In this document: one piece after another, positions 45,275 through 54,249 of the stretch
Position numbering within the stretch: the first letter of the stretch is position 1
How the letters are laid out: each line of letters starts with the position of its first letter
Source: Planctomycetaceae bacterium
GTDB taxonomy: Bacteria; Planctomycetota; Planctomycetia; Planctomycetales; Planctomycetaceae
NCBI GenBank assembly: GCA_020638955.1
Contig: JACKHO010000011.1
Coordinates: 55,684 to 119,683 of the forward strand
Length of the DNA stretch: 64,000 nucleotides
Direction of reading: 5' to 3'
Position numbers and translations under genes: made by a program
Notes under the pieces: generated by a model
The model's input: the letters and a program-made list of their open reading frames with translations, nothing else
The model's database searches: none
What the model was told of the DNA's origin: nothing

Positions 45275-45901
45275 TTAGAGGTTGCAATCCACTTGCTCAT
45301 ACCAAGTCCAGTTCGTGTTATTCGCATTGAATGGCTTCGGAGCGCCAGCCGCACACACCCTGCAAGTCGTGGGCAGTGTTCCTGGAGTGGGGTCATCACA
45401 ACCCACGTTACGCACTCGAGGGCCCGCATCAAGAAAATGTCCAATCAATGGAGAGGGAAAGCAAGATAGCTCATCATCGAACATTTGCTCCGCACAATCG
45501 ATGATTCCTGTACACGGACTCGACTTAGGAGCCCAGGCAACATCGGGGTCGGTGTAACTGGTCGCATACCACGTTGCCTCATTGAGACCTGACCACTGCG
45601 TCCCTTCGCCACATCCATCAGCCGCTCCGTTAGCAACGCATTGTTTCCAATCACAGTCATTGTCGATATTCCAAGCACCATACGGGGACCAACAGTCAAA
45701 GCTGGGTTGTTCCCAGTCTTCAAAATACTGAATGCACCCTGGAACGTCGCCATCTTTACCATGAACAGAAGCAAGTTCAGATGACGACAAACCAGCGGCA
45801 GCACCAGACTTCTGAGTGTACCCCACCAAAGTGACAACCAGCGCCGATACCGCAACCAGGCAAACTGACTTAAAAAGCAAAGAGGAGAACTTGACCATCA
45901 T
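45275..45901 (-). CDS. Cys-rich exported precursor with double-glycine-type leader motif
   Basis: The 208 residues start 'MMVKFSSLLFKSVCLVAVSALVVTLVGY', a hydrophobic export or anchor segment. Next is 'GLSSSELASVHGKDG' (37-51), which fits the double-glycine leader consensus at L38 (-12), S39 (-11), E42 (-8), L43 (-7), V46 (-4) and G48 (-2); position -1 is Lys49 rather than Gly/Ala/Ser. The following 158 residues hold 12 cysteines and many Trp/Asp, suggesting a disulfide-stabilised exported protein. AAGGG precedes the tandem ATGs at 45901/45898. The next gene begins within 55 bases and leads to the C39 peptidase. No known family recognised; precursor status is inferred. Confidence 0.75.
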   Translation of the reverse strand: MMVKFSSLLFKSVCLVAVSALVVTLVGYTQKSGAAAGLSSSELASVHGKDGDVPGCIQYFEDWEQPSFDCWSPYGAWNIDNDCDWKQCVANGAADGCGEGTQWSGLNEATWYATSYTDPDVAWAPKSSPCTGIIDCAEQMFDDELSCFPSPLIGHFLDAGPRVRNVGCDDPTPGTLPTTCRVCAAGAPKPFNANNTNWTWYEQVDCNL

Positions 45902-46085
45902 TAACACCCTTGTGTCGAGAAGATTGCAACACATAAACCGCACTTGATGGCACTAGCTTAAACGCGTGCTCGCCACTTTGCAAGAGAAAATTACCGAAAA
46001 CACCTGCGTACCCGACTCTGGAGCAATTGACGTGGAGCAAGGGACATGCTTACCGAGCCTATTGAGCAAACAGCAAAGAACAGCG

Positions 46086-47912
46086 TCATGGTTCATCTGC
46101 TTTTGCGCCGGGCGCATGACATTCCGGATCCCTAACAGCCCAATGCGTGTATGCCACCGGAACTCCATTACGTATTAATCGTTCACGGTTTTCATCGTGC
46201 TGGAGGACCTGCCATGAATAGATTCTCCAACAGGCGTCGTTCTCTGAATCGGCCCAGTCACCATCGAGCAAGTAGGGCACGTGACGACCAATGTAGCCAT
46301 AAGTAACAATCTGCACTTCCCGCGGATCGACTTGATTCTCATCCATCCATTCTTCCACAAACAGAAGATCTTGCCCCCAGTCGACATTACTTTCCAACAG
46401 GTGATTATGTCCGCTTGCTGGGCCACCAGCGACTTCGTTGAAGTACGAGAGCTGGTGCGGAAAAACACGAAGAGTAGAAGCGACCGTTGCAAGAACGGCA
46501 AGAACGACGCTCAGCTTCGACAGGCGTATCACGACAGTTCGCCCAGGGTTAATCGCCGTGCCCGCTTCATGGATTTGGTCGGCCTCTTGTTCCGTGTGCA
46601 GTGAACCTGTTGATCCCCACCAAAACCGATTGACACCGGCGAATACAAACAGAAACCCGAAGCTTGGAAGGACGTATCGAAAATGGTGATTAAACTCCAA
46701 CTGAGCGCTCACGAGAACAAAGACGACAAGTCCAGGCACAAGCAAGGCCAGCAGCGAAAGCCAGTTCATGTCGTCGCGGGCGTACCAAAGCAATACTCCG
46801 GAAAGTACCAACAGCAGTTGAAACCCATGGGGTGTTTTCACAGCAAACGCGTACAAGTAATAGTACCACCAGCCGCCATCCTTCCACTCACCACGTAAAT
46901 ATGAAAGCTGACGGTAGTCTTCAAAGTCGTGCTTTTGAACGTCGAATCCAAGGAGATATTGTTTGGGCAATGGAATGGGCACTGACTCGAGAACAGTTCC
47001 CTGAAAGCGATTTCCCTCCTCGCCCGACTCCTCCAGACCGGTCAATGCCGAGCTGACAAAAGTGTAATCCTTCAACGGTGTAAAGGTGCCATCAAAACCA
47101 TATCCCAAGTTCAACAGATACAGACCAAACAGCAATATCGACGCGAGTTGCAGGAGTTGCGTCTTGACACTCCCTCGACTGACTTGGCCATCCTGACTCA
47201 TTGAATTGCAGAAACAAAACCATATCAGCCAGAGCAATGGCCAGAGCCCAAACAAGATAATCCAGGTCATTTTTGAAAGTTGGGCCACCCCGAACAGCAA
47301 GCCCGCAATCCCCGCCCGACTCCAACTCGGCTGCTTAAGCCATCTCCAAAAGAAATAGCACGCCCCCAGTCCGAAACTCGTCGCGGCACAGTCGGGAGTA
47401 ATGAGTTCCCCATGCGCGAGAATGTTTGGCTCGAAACACCAGGCAGAGAGCGAAATGAGTCCTGCCAGATTGTGCCCCCACAGTTCACGCGACCAGCAGA
47501 AGCAAAAGAGCCCACCAATCAGACTGAATGGAATGCATGACCAGCGAGCAATCGTCAACAACCACAATGATCGCTTTCCGTTGGCCTTGATGAAGTCGGC
47601 TCCCATCCCGAATACGGGGCGAGCCCCAGGCCGCTCGTGATACCCGCTCCAGTCTTCCTCATATCCAGCCGCAATCACAGGCAAGGCAGCCACCATGCGA
47701 ACCAGCGGAGGATTGACTCGATAAAGTTCAAAACGCCCAAAATCCCAATGGCTCAGCCCAGCCACCAAATGCCCCGGTTCGTCGAATGTCGGACTGTGCC
47801 GAGTAGCAGAGTATGCCAAGAGCGCGGCGTGAATCAGCAATAACACGACCACGATCCACGCAGTGTTACGACCATTCGAGACGACTTTCGAAATCGACAA
47901 TGGCTCCTCCAT
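46086..47912 (-). CDS. GT-C-fold membrane glycosyltransferase, ArnT/PMT-like
   Basis: The 608 residues contain about ten membrane helices. The first extracytoplasmic loop has the acidic motif 'TFDEPGHLVAG', matching the Asp-Glu of GT39/GT83-type polyprenyl-phosphate-dependent transferases. 'VNPPLVRMVAALPV' and 'WSCIPFSLIGGLF' follow in the usual order. The C-terminal soluble part contains 'LESNVDWGQDLLFVEEWM', a pattern common in planctomycete members. It probably transfers a sugar from a lipid carrier to an exported acceptor. It precedes the Cys-rich precursor gene by 184 bases on the same strand, so a functional link (glycosylation of a secreted product) is possible but unproven. Confidence 0.82.
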   Translation of the reverse strand: MEEPLSISKVVSNGRNTAWIVVVLLLIHAALLAYSATRHSPTFDEPGHLVAGLSHWDFGRFELYRVNPPLVRMVAALPVIAAGYEEDWSGYHERPGARPVFGMGADFIKANGKRSLWLLTIARWSCIPFSLIGGLFCFCWSRELWGHNLAGLISLSAWCFEPNILAHGELITPDCAATSFGLGACYFFWRWLKQPSWSRAGIAGLLFGVAQLSKMTWIILFGLWPLLWLIWFCFCNSMSQDGQVSRGSVKTQLLQLASILLFGLYLLNLGYGFDGTFTPLKDYTFVSSALTGLEESGEEGNRFQGTVLESVPIPLPKQYLLGFDVQKHDFEDYRQLSYLRGEWKDGGWWYYYLYAFAVKTPHGFQLLLVLSGVLLWYARDDMNWLSLLALLVPGLVVFVLVSAQLEFNHHFRYVLPSFGFLFVFAGVNRFWWGSTGSLHTEQEADQIHEAGTAINPGRTVVIRLSKLSVVLAVLATVASTLRVFPHQLSYFNEVAGGPASGHNHLLESNVDWGQDLLFVEEWMDENQVDPREVQIVTYGYIGRHVPYLLDGDWADSENDACWRIYSWQVLQHDENRERLIRNGVPVAYTHWAVRDPECHAPGAKADEP

Positions 47913-48279
47913 CTCTTAACAGCACATTGGCACACTCTGCCCCAAGAAACCAGAACACCCATGTAGATATACAACGTGCCTCGACGAGTGACTGTAGGCT
48001 CAGTAACCACCGGTCGTCAAACCAAGTCGACACACATCGACCTATGAATACGCCTCACCGACAACGCAATATCCCCAAAGCGGGCCTGGTCGAAACGGTC
48101 GCGTCGCGAAGCGACAAGATGCATCATCGTGCGCGTCGCGTGAAAATTGGCCGTCAATCGAAGAAGTAGAGCGAATAGCCACCCTGTCCGATTATCGGAT
48201 GACGGGATGGTTGCAAATGGTGTCCAGAGAAGCGACACTCGCAGAAGTCGAACAGGCCTCTGGTGAGAAGGAAGTGGCG
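47913..48279. other. Intergenic region between divergent genes
   Basis: This gap lies between the GT-C gene (minus) and the LEPR-XLL gene (plus). It holds small inverted repeats, GTCGC-GCGAC near 48100-48116 and TCCGAT-T-ATCGGA near 48187-48199, but no securely assignable promoter. The reading frame of the next gene is open back to 48199 without looking coding. Nothing else was recognised. Confidence 0.45.
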
Positions 48280-49458
48280 ATGCGGAGCATATTGAGCGGG
48301 CTCTTGGCGGGGCGGAAAAGGCAGCGGCGTCTCGTGGGGTCGGAGCAATTGGAAACGCGAACGCTCTTGTCGGCGGCGACGCTGGTGAGCGACAATAGCG
48401 GCGCGCAGCAGGCGGAGAGCATTAACGTCCTCTCCACTCCCACCGACAACGAATTTGCATACTTCAACCGAGACACGGGTCGTTGGCATGTGGGATCGGT
48501 CGACAACTGGACGATGTCACATGAGCTTGGTCCGCGCTGGGAAGCCTGGAGCACTGTGCAGACCTTCACGGGGGACATCAACGGCGATGGCCTGACCGAT
48601 TTGCTGGGCCGACGACACGACAACGGCCAGTGGTGGGGAGGCATTCAGCAGCCCGATGGCAGCTTCATCACCCAATTCATGGGAGCGTGGCAAGTATCCA
48701 CCTACGACGACGTCGCCCTGGGTGATTTCAATGGTGACGGACTGGACGATGCCGTGGGCCGCACGGCTGATGGCCGCTGGTTCGTTGGCATTTCCGATGG
48801 CAACCGATTCAACTTCCAGTACGCCGGACGCTGGGGCGACGTCAGTTGGGCCGACGTCTTCACCGGCGACTTCAACGGCGATGGTCGACTCGATATCGCT
48901 GGTCGGCAGGCGACGGGGCACTGGTGGTTCGCGCTCTCCGATGGAACCCGCTTTGTCAACTCCTACGCGGGCCGCTGGACTGCTGGCGGCTACGGTTGGA
49001 CACGTATCATGGTCGGCGATTTCAACGGCGATGGCAGGACCGATATTGCTGGTTTCTCCTTCGGCAACTGGTGGGAAGGACTCTCGACTGGGACGAAAAT
49101 CGAGACTCGCTGGGCCGGCCGCGGCTGGGATCCGACGGTGAGGTATGAGAGCTTCCATGTCGGTGATTTCGATGGCGATGGCCTCGACGACATCGCAGTG
49201 GGCACATCTAATGCGTGGTACGTTACCAATGTCCACAACGCCAGGGGCCACTACGTCCAAACTTACTGGGGAAGTCGGGAATCCACTAATCCCCCGCCGT
49301 TGAGTTTCGTCCGCGACATCAACGGCGATGGCCGAGATGATATTGTCGGTCTGCTACGAGCAACCGGAGTGTGGAACGCATTGGAATCCGACGGGACTGC
49401 GTTCATCAATCACCCACTGGGGACCTGGCCGGGTACCGACGATGCCGCGAGACTTTAG
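48280..49458 (+). CDS. LEPR-XLL-type secreted FG-GAP/VCBS protein
   Basis: The 392 residues start with a basic segment ('GRKRQRRLVGSEQLETRTLLSAA'). Residues 24-31 (LETRTLLS) fit the LEPR-XLL motif that marks large surface or secreted proteins in planctomycetes. Six FG-GAP-type calcium-binding loops follow: 'GDINGDGLTD', 'GDFNGDGLDD', 'GDFNGDGRLD', 'GDFNGDGRTD', 'GDFDGDGLDD' and 'RDINGDGRDD', each about 50 residues apart with 'GRW.G.ISDG..F'-like blades between them, giving a beta-propeller. AGAAGGAAG precedes the ATG at 48280; earlier in-frame starts are less likely. It is short for LEPR-XLL proteins, which often exceed 1000 residues. Adhesion or glycan binding is possible. Confidence 0.9.
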   Translation: MRSILSGLLAGRKRQRRLVGSEQLETRTLLSAATLVSDNSGAQQAESINVLSTPTDNEFAYFNRDTGRWHVGSVDNWTMSHELGPRWEAWSTVQTFTGDINGDGLTDLLGRRHDNGQWWGGIQQPDGSFITQFMGAWQVSTYDDVALGDFNGDGLDDAVGRTADGRWFVGISDGNRFNFQYAGRWGDVSWADVFTGDFNGDGRLDIAGRQATGHWWFALSDGTRFVNSYAGRWTAGGYGWTRIMVGDFNGDGRTDIAGFSFGNWWEGLSTGTKIETRWAGRGWDPTVRYESFHVGDFDGDGLDDIAVGTSNAWYVTNVHNARGHYVQTYWGSRESTNPPPLSFVRDINGDGRDDIVGLLRATGVWNALESDGTAFINHPLGTWPGTDDAARL

Positions 49459-49805
49459 TCGGGATTGTGGATTGCGGTTGGTGTTTTGAGGGGTGAGACC
49501 GAGCTGATCGGGTCCGCTGAAATAGATGGTCGTGGCCGGCAATACCTCCCCGGCCTATCGGCCCCCAGCGGTTGCAAAGTAACCGGGGCCACCCGCGGAT
49601 GGGCCACTCGGGGTAGCCCCAAAACTCACATTGAGGTATTGACGTAGATCAAACAACGGATACGCTGTCGAATTGACATAGAATTGCCCCCGGGCAGATT
49701 ACCGCATCCTACACCACAGCCCGCCATTGCACGTAACCAGCTTCATCTAACCACACTACCAATGTTTACATTCGACGCTCCACAATAGTCCCCGAGAACG
49801 CGACA
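49459..49805. other. Intergenic region after the FG-GAP gene
   Basis: No gene is supported. GC-rich partially self-complementary stretches occur near 49530-49560 (ggccgg/ccggcc) and 49586-49620 (ggggcca/tagcccc) and could act as transcript ends. The last 100 bases before 49806 are less GC-rich and may hold the promoter for the next gene; no boxes could be assigned. Confidence 0.45.
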
Positions 49806-50690
49806 ATGAACAGAGAAGCAATTATAATTGACAGCTTCCAGTCAGCTCTGGGCGACGGAAACAACCAGACGGTTGAATATACAACGGGAGAAAGAATCCC
49901 GCTGGGACCAGTAAGCAAAGTCTACATTTCCGAAGAGCACTACATCGTCTACTCCGACCAAGACGGGTTCTTTTGGTACAATACCGACAAAGCACTTGGT
50001 AAGCCAAGTCGGGAATTCAACGATATCTGGAACCAAGTCCAGAGTGTACGTTCTCTCCCGCGACACAATGCCGAAGCCGTCATGCCTGCCGTTGATAGCT
50101 CTCTGGCAACTGCCGTCGGATGTGCATTCGAAGGGGATTTCGACTCTTCACGGAAGGCGATCGAGCAAGCCAGATCGGTATTCCTTGAAGAGTGCGAGAG
50201 GCAAGCCAAATCATTAAACATGCTGGTCACATCTATCGCAGCTCTTTCCACTTCGACCATTGGAATGGTGTTCTTTTTCAACCTAGTAGATTCTGGAACA
50301 TCGAGCGCCATTGCATTGGCAAAGATTCTTAGCGCGAGTATCGCAGGAGGTAGTATTGGTGTATTACTTTCAGTGCTCGGCCCCAACCCGAGCAACGTGA
50401 GGTTTGACCCATTCGCCACTCGGTCAGCAACCATCATTGACGGCGTACTCCGTGTTGTTTATGGAATGGTGACTGCCCTGGTTGTAACTCTGGCGACGGA
50501 GATCGGATTAGTTACTAGTACTGTATTAACGAACGACAAGACTACCCTGGCCATCCTAATCGTCGCAATCGCGGGTGGCTTTTTGGAAAGGTGGGCTGTC
50601 GACATCATACGAAAGGTACGGCCAGCAGAACCTGTCGCACCACCAACTGCGTCCCCCGTCGCACCTCCGGTTGCGCCGCCCGCTAAGTAA
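49806..50690 (+). CDS. Hypothetical membrane protein with proline-rich tail
   Basis: The 294 residues have a soluble N-terminal half with a strand-rich start ('QTVEYTTGERIPLGPVSKVYISEEHYIVYSDQDGFFWY') and a helical part ('VGCAFEGDFDSSRKAIEQARSVFLEECERQAKSLNMLV'). Four hydrophobic helices follow at about 136-160, 166-190, 213-232 and 242-262. The C-terminus repeats 'VAPP'. No known family recognised. It stands alone, converging on a small membrane protein gene. Confidence 0.7.
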   Translation: MNREAIIIDSFQSALGDGNNQTVEYTTGERIPLGPVSKVYISEEHYIVYSDQDGFFWYNTDKALGKPSREFNDIWNQVQSVRSLPRHNAEAVMPAVDSSLATAVGCAFEGDFDSSRKAIEQARSVFLEECERQAKSLNMLVTSIAALSTSTIGMVFFFNLVDSGTSSAIALAKILSASIAGGSIGVLLSVLGPNPSNVRFDPFATRSATIIDGVLRVVYGMVTALVVTLATEIGLVTSTVLTNDKTTLAILIVAIAGGFLERWAVDIIRKVRPAEPVAPPTASPVAPPVAPPAK

Positions 50691-50723
50691 TCGCAGGTCC
50701 CGAAATCACCGAACGCCAGACCA

Positions 50724-51119
50724 CTAATGCGTCTCACCCTCGACGCCATACGCCTCATTAACGCGGTGAACCCCTTCATCTCCCAACTCGGCCCATGACG
50801 CCAGTACCAGAGCGCGTTCGTAGGAGGCGCGCCTAATAAAGGGGATGAGCAGCGTTGCCGACCATGTTGCCAGGGTGGTAACGATGAGAACAATCCAATG
50901 GCGAAACAGTGCGGGATCGACGGGCCGGTCGATGAACGTGTTGAGGACACGCACCGAATACCAGGCTGCTACGACCAGACAAGCTGCACGCAGCCAGGCA
51001 ACAAAAACTGACTTCAGGCTGACAGGAACAATTGCCGACCGCCAATTTCCATCACCGCGATCGAAGAAGAGGTCCGAACACGCAGGATAGATAGGAACAA
51101 ACGTGATGTGGAAAAACAT
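50724..51119 (-). CDS. Small hypothetical membrane protein
   Basis: About 131 residues with two hydrophobic helices ('SVFVAWLRAACLVVAAWYSVRVL' and 'RHWIVLIVTTLATWSATLLI'), a soluble N-terminus with 'FVPIYPACSDLFFDRGDGNWR', and a charged C-terminal helix. The frame is open to 51143; the Met at 51119 is used here, but the start is uncertain. It lies downstream of the Hsp70-like gene, separated by the duplicated non-coding block. Family not recognised. Confidence 0.55.
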   Translation of the reverse strand: MFFHITFVPIYPACSDLFFDRGDGNWRSAIVPVSLKSVFVAWLRAACLVVAAWYSVRVLNTFIDRPVDPALFRHWIVLIVTTLATWSATLLIPFIRRASYERALVLASWAELGDEGVHRVNEAYGVEGETH

Positions 51120-51131
51120 CGTGTCGACGCA

Positions 51132-51688
51132 GGCGGGTGGCATGTTCTTTCGACGTTTGTGCCATGCCCACGTCGCGGAGCAGCGTGGGCATGCGAGTGG
51201 TTTACCAACCCCAATGTGTTGCCCACGTCTCTGAGCTCTACAGGGAGCCTGCGCCGCGTGAGGGCTACCGCAAGGTAAGTCCCACAGGCAAAACCTCCCC
51301 GAACACGAGGGCGTTTTCGTCCTCGGCGAGTTCGCCTCCTTCGCGCACGAGTTCGGCGAGGTGTTCGCAATTGTCTCGCTTGCTCAGCCAGCGGAGGACG
51401 CGTTCGCTGGTCTTCTCCGAAATATCCCGGTAGCGGTCATGCGTACGGCGGCTGAGTTGCATGACGGACAACTCCAGTCCGGGGCTGCTGGGCAGTTCCA
51501 GCAGGCGGCCGAGCCACAGGGCGACTCGATCTGGGGAGACGACAGCGTTCAGTGGGCCATAAAGTGGTTGCCGGGTGCCGATTCGGCCAATAGACCAGAC
51601 GAGGGCATTGTGGATGGACTTGAAGGCGTCGTGCTCCAGCAGACTCAGGGCCATTTCACCGAGTTCGATTTTCGTTTTCATGGGGAGC
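51132..51688. repeat. Segmental duplication, copy 2 (parental)
   Basis: This block matches 804-1388. It contains the last 142 codons or so of the intact Hsp70-like gene and its 3' flank, which marks it as the source copy. The 29-base unit duplicated in copy 1 occurs once here, at 51133-51161. Confidence 0.9.
51163..51193. repeat. REP-like palindrome, family A
   Basis: Arms CATGCCCACG (51163-51172) and CGTGGGCATG (51184-51193) with loop 'tcgcggagcag', identical to the copy at 864-894. It lies 72 bases beyond the Hsp70-like gene's stop. Confidence 0.9.
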
Positions 51689-54096
51689 AGTTCGCAGGCG
51701 CCCATCATCCGCCAGACTTCGGCATCGGCCTGAGTCAACCGAAGGTGCTGTTTCTTGCCGGGCTTGAGAGTTTTTGTTTTGCGGGCCGTGTCTCGCCAAC
51801 TGGCAAGCACTGGCGCGACTAAAGCCTGTTGTTGTCCTCCCTGCAGTCCGGCCGCAATCCGCCGCCACAGAATGCGCCACTCCGCCAGACAGTTGGCATT
51901 GGGGTGATACAGCTTGCCGTTCAGTCGTTTCCAAGTTTCCGCGACACGCCAATCGTCCAGAGCAACGCCGGTACCTGGCCGGAGTGAAAACCCGGTGAGA
52001 TTCAGCCACCGCGCTTCATGCGCTGCACTGCGAGCCCGGCCTGACTCGCATTCCAGCAATTCGGCCCACAAACTGCGGAGTAACGACGGGGGCCACTCTT
52101 CGCGCGGAAGTTCAATGACATCAGCGAGGCGCTGCGGCAGTTCTTGAGGAGGTGCCTTCAAGTCGTTTTCAAAAACATCCTGAATGGGCCCGGCGGTTTC
52201 TTCGAGTACTTTACTGTCCAGTACGCCCTGCGATTCGCCTTGCCCCGCGTGGGCCTGCTGGTCGGTTTGCGTGGCAGATCGAACATCAAACTGAATCTGC
52301 CAGGAGCGATTTCCCTCGACCTCGCTGCACCACATATCGAGCGTACCGAGTTCCGTCATGCGGGCATGCAGACGCACCGGGATGTGTGTGGTCTCTTTGT
52401 TCTTGCGGGAGCGGAGGACTGTGCGAATGGGTGGGAGCGTCGTGAAGTTTTCGGGGTCAACTTCAACCAATTGTCCCGGCTGATCGGTGAGCCTTGTACT
52501 GGAATGATAAAGCGGAAACTCCACGGGTGTGGCAATGGCGAGACTGAACTGGCGGTCGGCGAGTTCAATTTCTTCGCCCGGTTCCATTCCCGCCGGAAGC
52601 AGGCAAATGGCATTCGCCGCATCGGCACTTGCTCCATCGACACCCACATAATACGTCCGCGGCAAACCGGCAGAAATGCGAACTCCCTCACCGCGTCGCA
52701 CCAATCCGTAGTAAGCCGCCCCACGTGCGACGGCCAGGTCGTGTCGTTCGTTAATGAGCACGAGCGGTTTCCACCCCGCCACCTGCTCGGCGTACCAGGA
52801 ATGGATGAGACTCGTGACACGTTCACGCAATAAGTTGGAGACAAAGACTCCGCCGTTAAACAGAATGACGTCCGGTCGAACCGGCTGCGGCTCTTCTTCG
52901 CCGGGCAGCTGAATGGTGGCGTGCTTCTGCAGGAACTCGGCCAGGTAGCGAGTAATGCCGGCGTCGGCAGCGTAGGGGAGTCCAAACTCCTGAAAGCCCG
53001 ACCGTTTGGTGGCGGGACGCGCGTCGAGCGGAACTTCAGGAAAGAATCCATCCAGCACGAGTTGCTGAGTCTCGGTGCTTGAAAGCTGCACCTGCAGCGA
53101 ACCGCCAATCAGTTTTGATCCAGTCCCCGGAATCGAAATGGTGAGTTCCTCAGAGGCGTCGTCGCTTAGGAGGATCTCCTTGGCATGCCGACAGCGCCGC
53201 ACCAGACTGCCCCATTGCCGGGCACTCAACTTTCCTGACTTGGATAGTTTCGGTTCGAGGAAGTTCGCGAGGGCGAGGTCGATGTTATCTCCACCGAGAA
53301 TGAGGTGATCCCCCACCGCGATGCGATGAAACTGCACCGTTCCGTCCTGCAGGCGACGCACCCGAATGAGCGTGAAGTCGCTGGTACCGCCGCCAACGTC
53401 GCACACGAGAATTGTCTGTCCCGGCGACACGTGGTCTTGCCAGTCCTCCCTGTGCGTATCGATCCAGGAATAAAACGCCGCCTGTGGTTCTTCGATGAGA
53501 TGAATCCGAGGTAAGCCAGCTCGCTTGGCGGCGTCGATGGTCAGCTTCCGCGCGACTTCATCGAACGAGGCGGGCAGCGTAATGACGACATCCTGTTCGG
53601 CGAGAGGATTTTGTCGGTGGGCGGCATCCCATGCGCTGCGAATTTGACTGAGGTACGCCGCACTGACCTCGACGGGCGAGAGCCGGGTGACATCATCACT
53701 CCCCTGCCACGGAAGAAGCGCCGCCGTTCGGTCGACTCCGGGATGACACAGCCAACTCTTGGCAGATTCAACCGACCGCCCCGGCACGAGCTTCCCCTGC
53801 TCCCGCGCGAATTCCCCGACAAACTGCGGCTGCTCGCTTTTGTCCCACGGCTGTTTCAACGCTCCTTTGGGAAACTCGCCCGCCGCCGCTTCGTAGAGGA
53901 AGGAGGGCAGGGTATCGCGCGATTCAATTTGTCCGGGGCCAATGAGCTGTGGAACCTGAAACACCTGTAGCTTGGGCTTAGCAGCCGTGGTGTCGATGCA
54001 GCAGACGGCAGAATTCGTCGTCCCCAAATCAATCCCGACAATGTAGCGGGACTGACTGGGCTGTTCATCAGGCAATGTGGACGCAGCGTCAGTCAA
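51265..54096 (-). CDS. Large Hsp70-family ATPase
   Basis: The 943 residues carry an N-terminal actin/Hsp70 ATPase: phosphate-1 'YIVGIDLGTTNSAVCC', 'DVVITLPASFDEVARKLTIDAAKRAGL', 'LIEEPQAAFYSW', phosphate-2 'ILVCDVGGGTSDFTLI', and the adenosine element 'ILFNGGVFVSNLLRERV'. The second half is not a canonical DnaK substrate domain but a long helical region with no recognised family, making it about 300 residues longer than DnaK. The start is a TTG without a good ribosome-binding site, so it is uncertain by a few codons. Its last 138 codons are duplicated at 965-1381. It may be a specialised chaperone; partners are not evident. Confidence 0.9.
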   Translation of the reverse strand: MTDAASTLPDEQPSQSRYIVGIDLGTTNSAVCCIDTTAAKPKLQVFQVPQLIGPGQIESRDTLPSFLYEAAAGEFPKGALKQPWDKSEQPQFVGEFAREQGKLVPGRSVESAKSWLCHPGVDRTAALLPWQGSDDVTRLSPVEVSAAYLSQIRSAWDAAHRQNPLAEQDVVITLPASFDEVARKLTIDAAKRAGLPRIHLIEEPQAAFYSWIDTHREDWQDHVSPGQTILVCDVGGGTSDFTLIRVRRLQDGTVQFHRIAVGDHLILGGDNIDLALANFLEPKLSKSGKLSARQWGSLVRRCRHAKEILLSDDASEELTISIPGTGSKLIGGSLQVQLSSTETQQLVLDGFFPEVPLDARPATKRSGFQEFGLPYAADAGITRYLAEFLQKHATIQLPGEEEPQPVRPDVILFNGGVFVSNLLRERVTSLIHSWYAEQVAGWKPLVLINERHDLAVARGAAYYGLVRRGEGVRISAGLPRTYYVGVDGASADAANAICLLPAGMEPGEEIELADRQFSLAIATPVEFPLYHSSTRLTDQPGQLVEVDPENFTTLPPIRTVLRSRKNKETTHIPVRLHARMTELGTLDMWCSEVEGNRSWQIQFDVRSATQTDQQAHAGQGESQGVLDSKVLEETAGPIQDVFENDLKAPPQELPQRLADVIELPREEWPPSLLRSLWAELLECESGRARSAAHEARWLNLTGFSLRPGTGVALDDWRVAETWKRLNGKLYHPNANCLAEWRILWRRIAAGLQGGQQQALVAPVLASWRDTARKTKTLKPGKKQHLRLTQADAEVWRMMGACELLPMKTKIELGEMALSLLEHDAFKSIHNALVWSIGRIGTRQPLYGPLNAVVSPDRVALWLGRLLELPSSPGLELSVMQLSRRTHDRYRDISEKTSERVLRWLSKRDNCEHLAELVREGGELAEDENALVFGEVLPVGLTLR

Positions 54097-54249
54097 GGGA
54101 ATTCTCGAGCGAGATGGGGATCAAAGTCTCGCAGTCTAGAGAACCTCGCTGCAATTTCCACAACGGTAGGGGGATTTGCTCGATAAATGTCGAGTAACAC
54201 GTCGCTAGCTCGTCGTTAGAGAGGTTGGTGTGATGTTCACAGGCAAGTT

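Noticed and set aside
48517..49260. 247-codon minus-strand frame
   Set aside because: It is antisense to the FG-GAP repeats and its apparent periodicity is that of the repeats.
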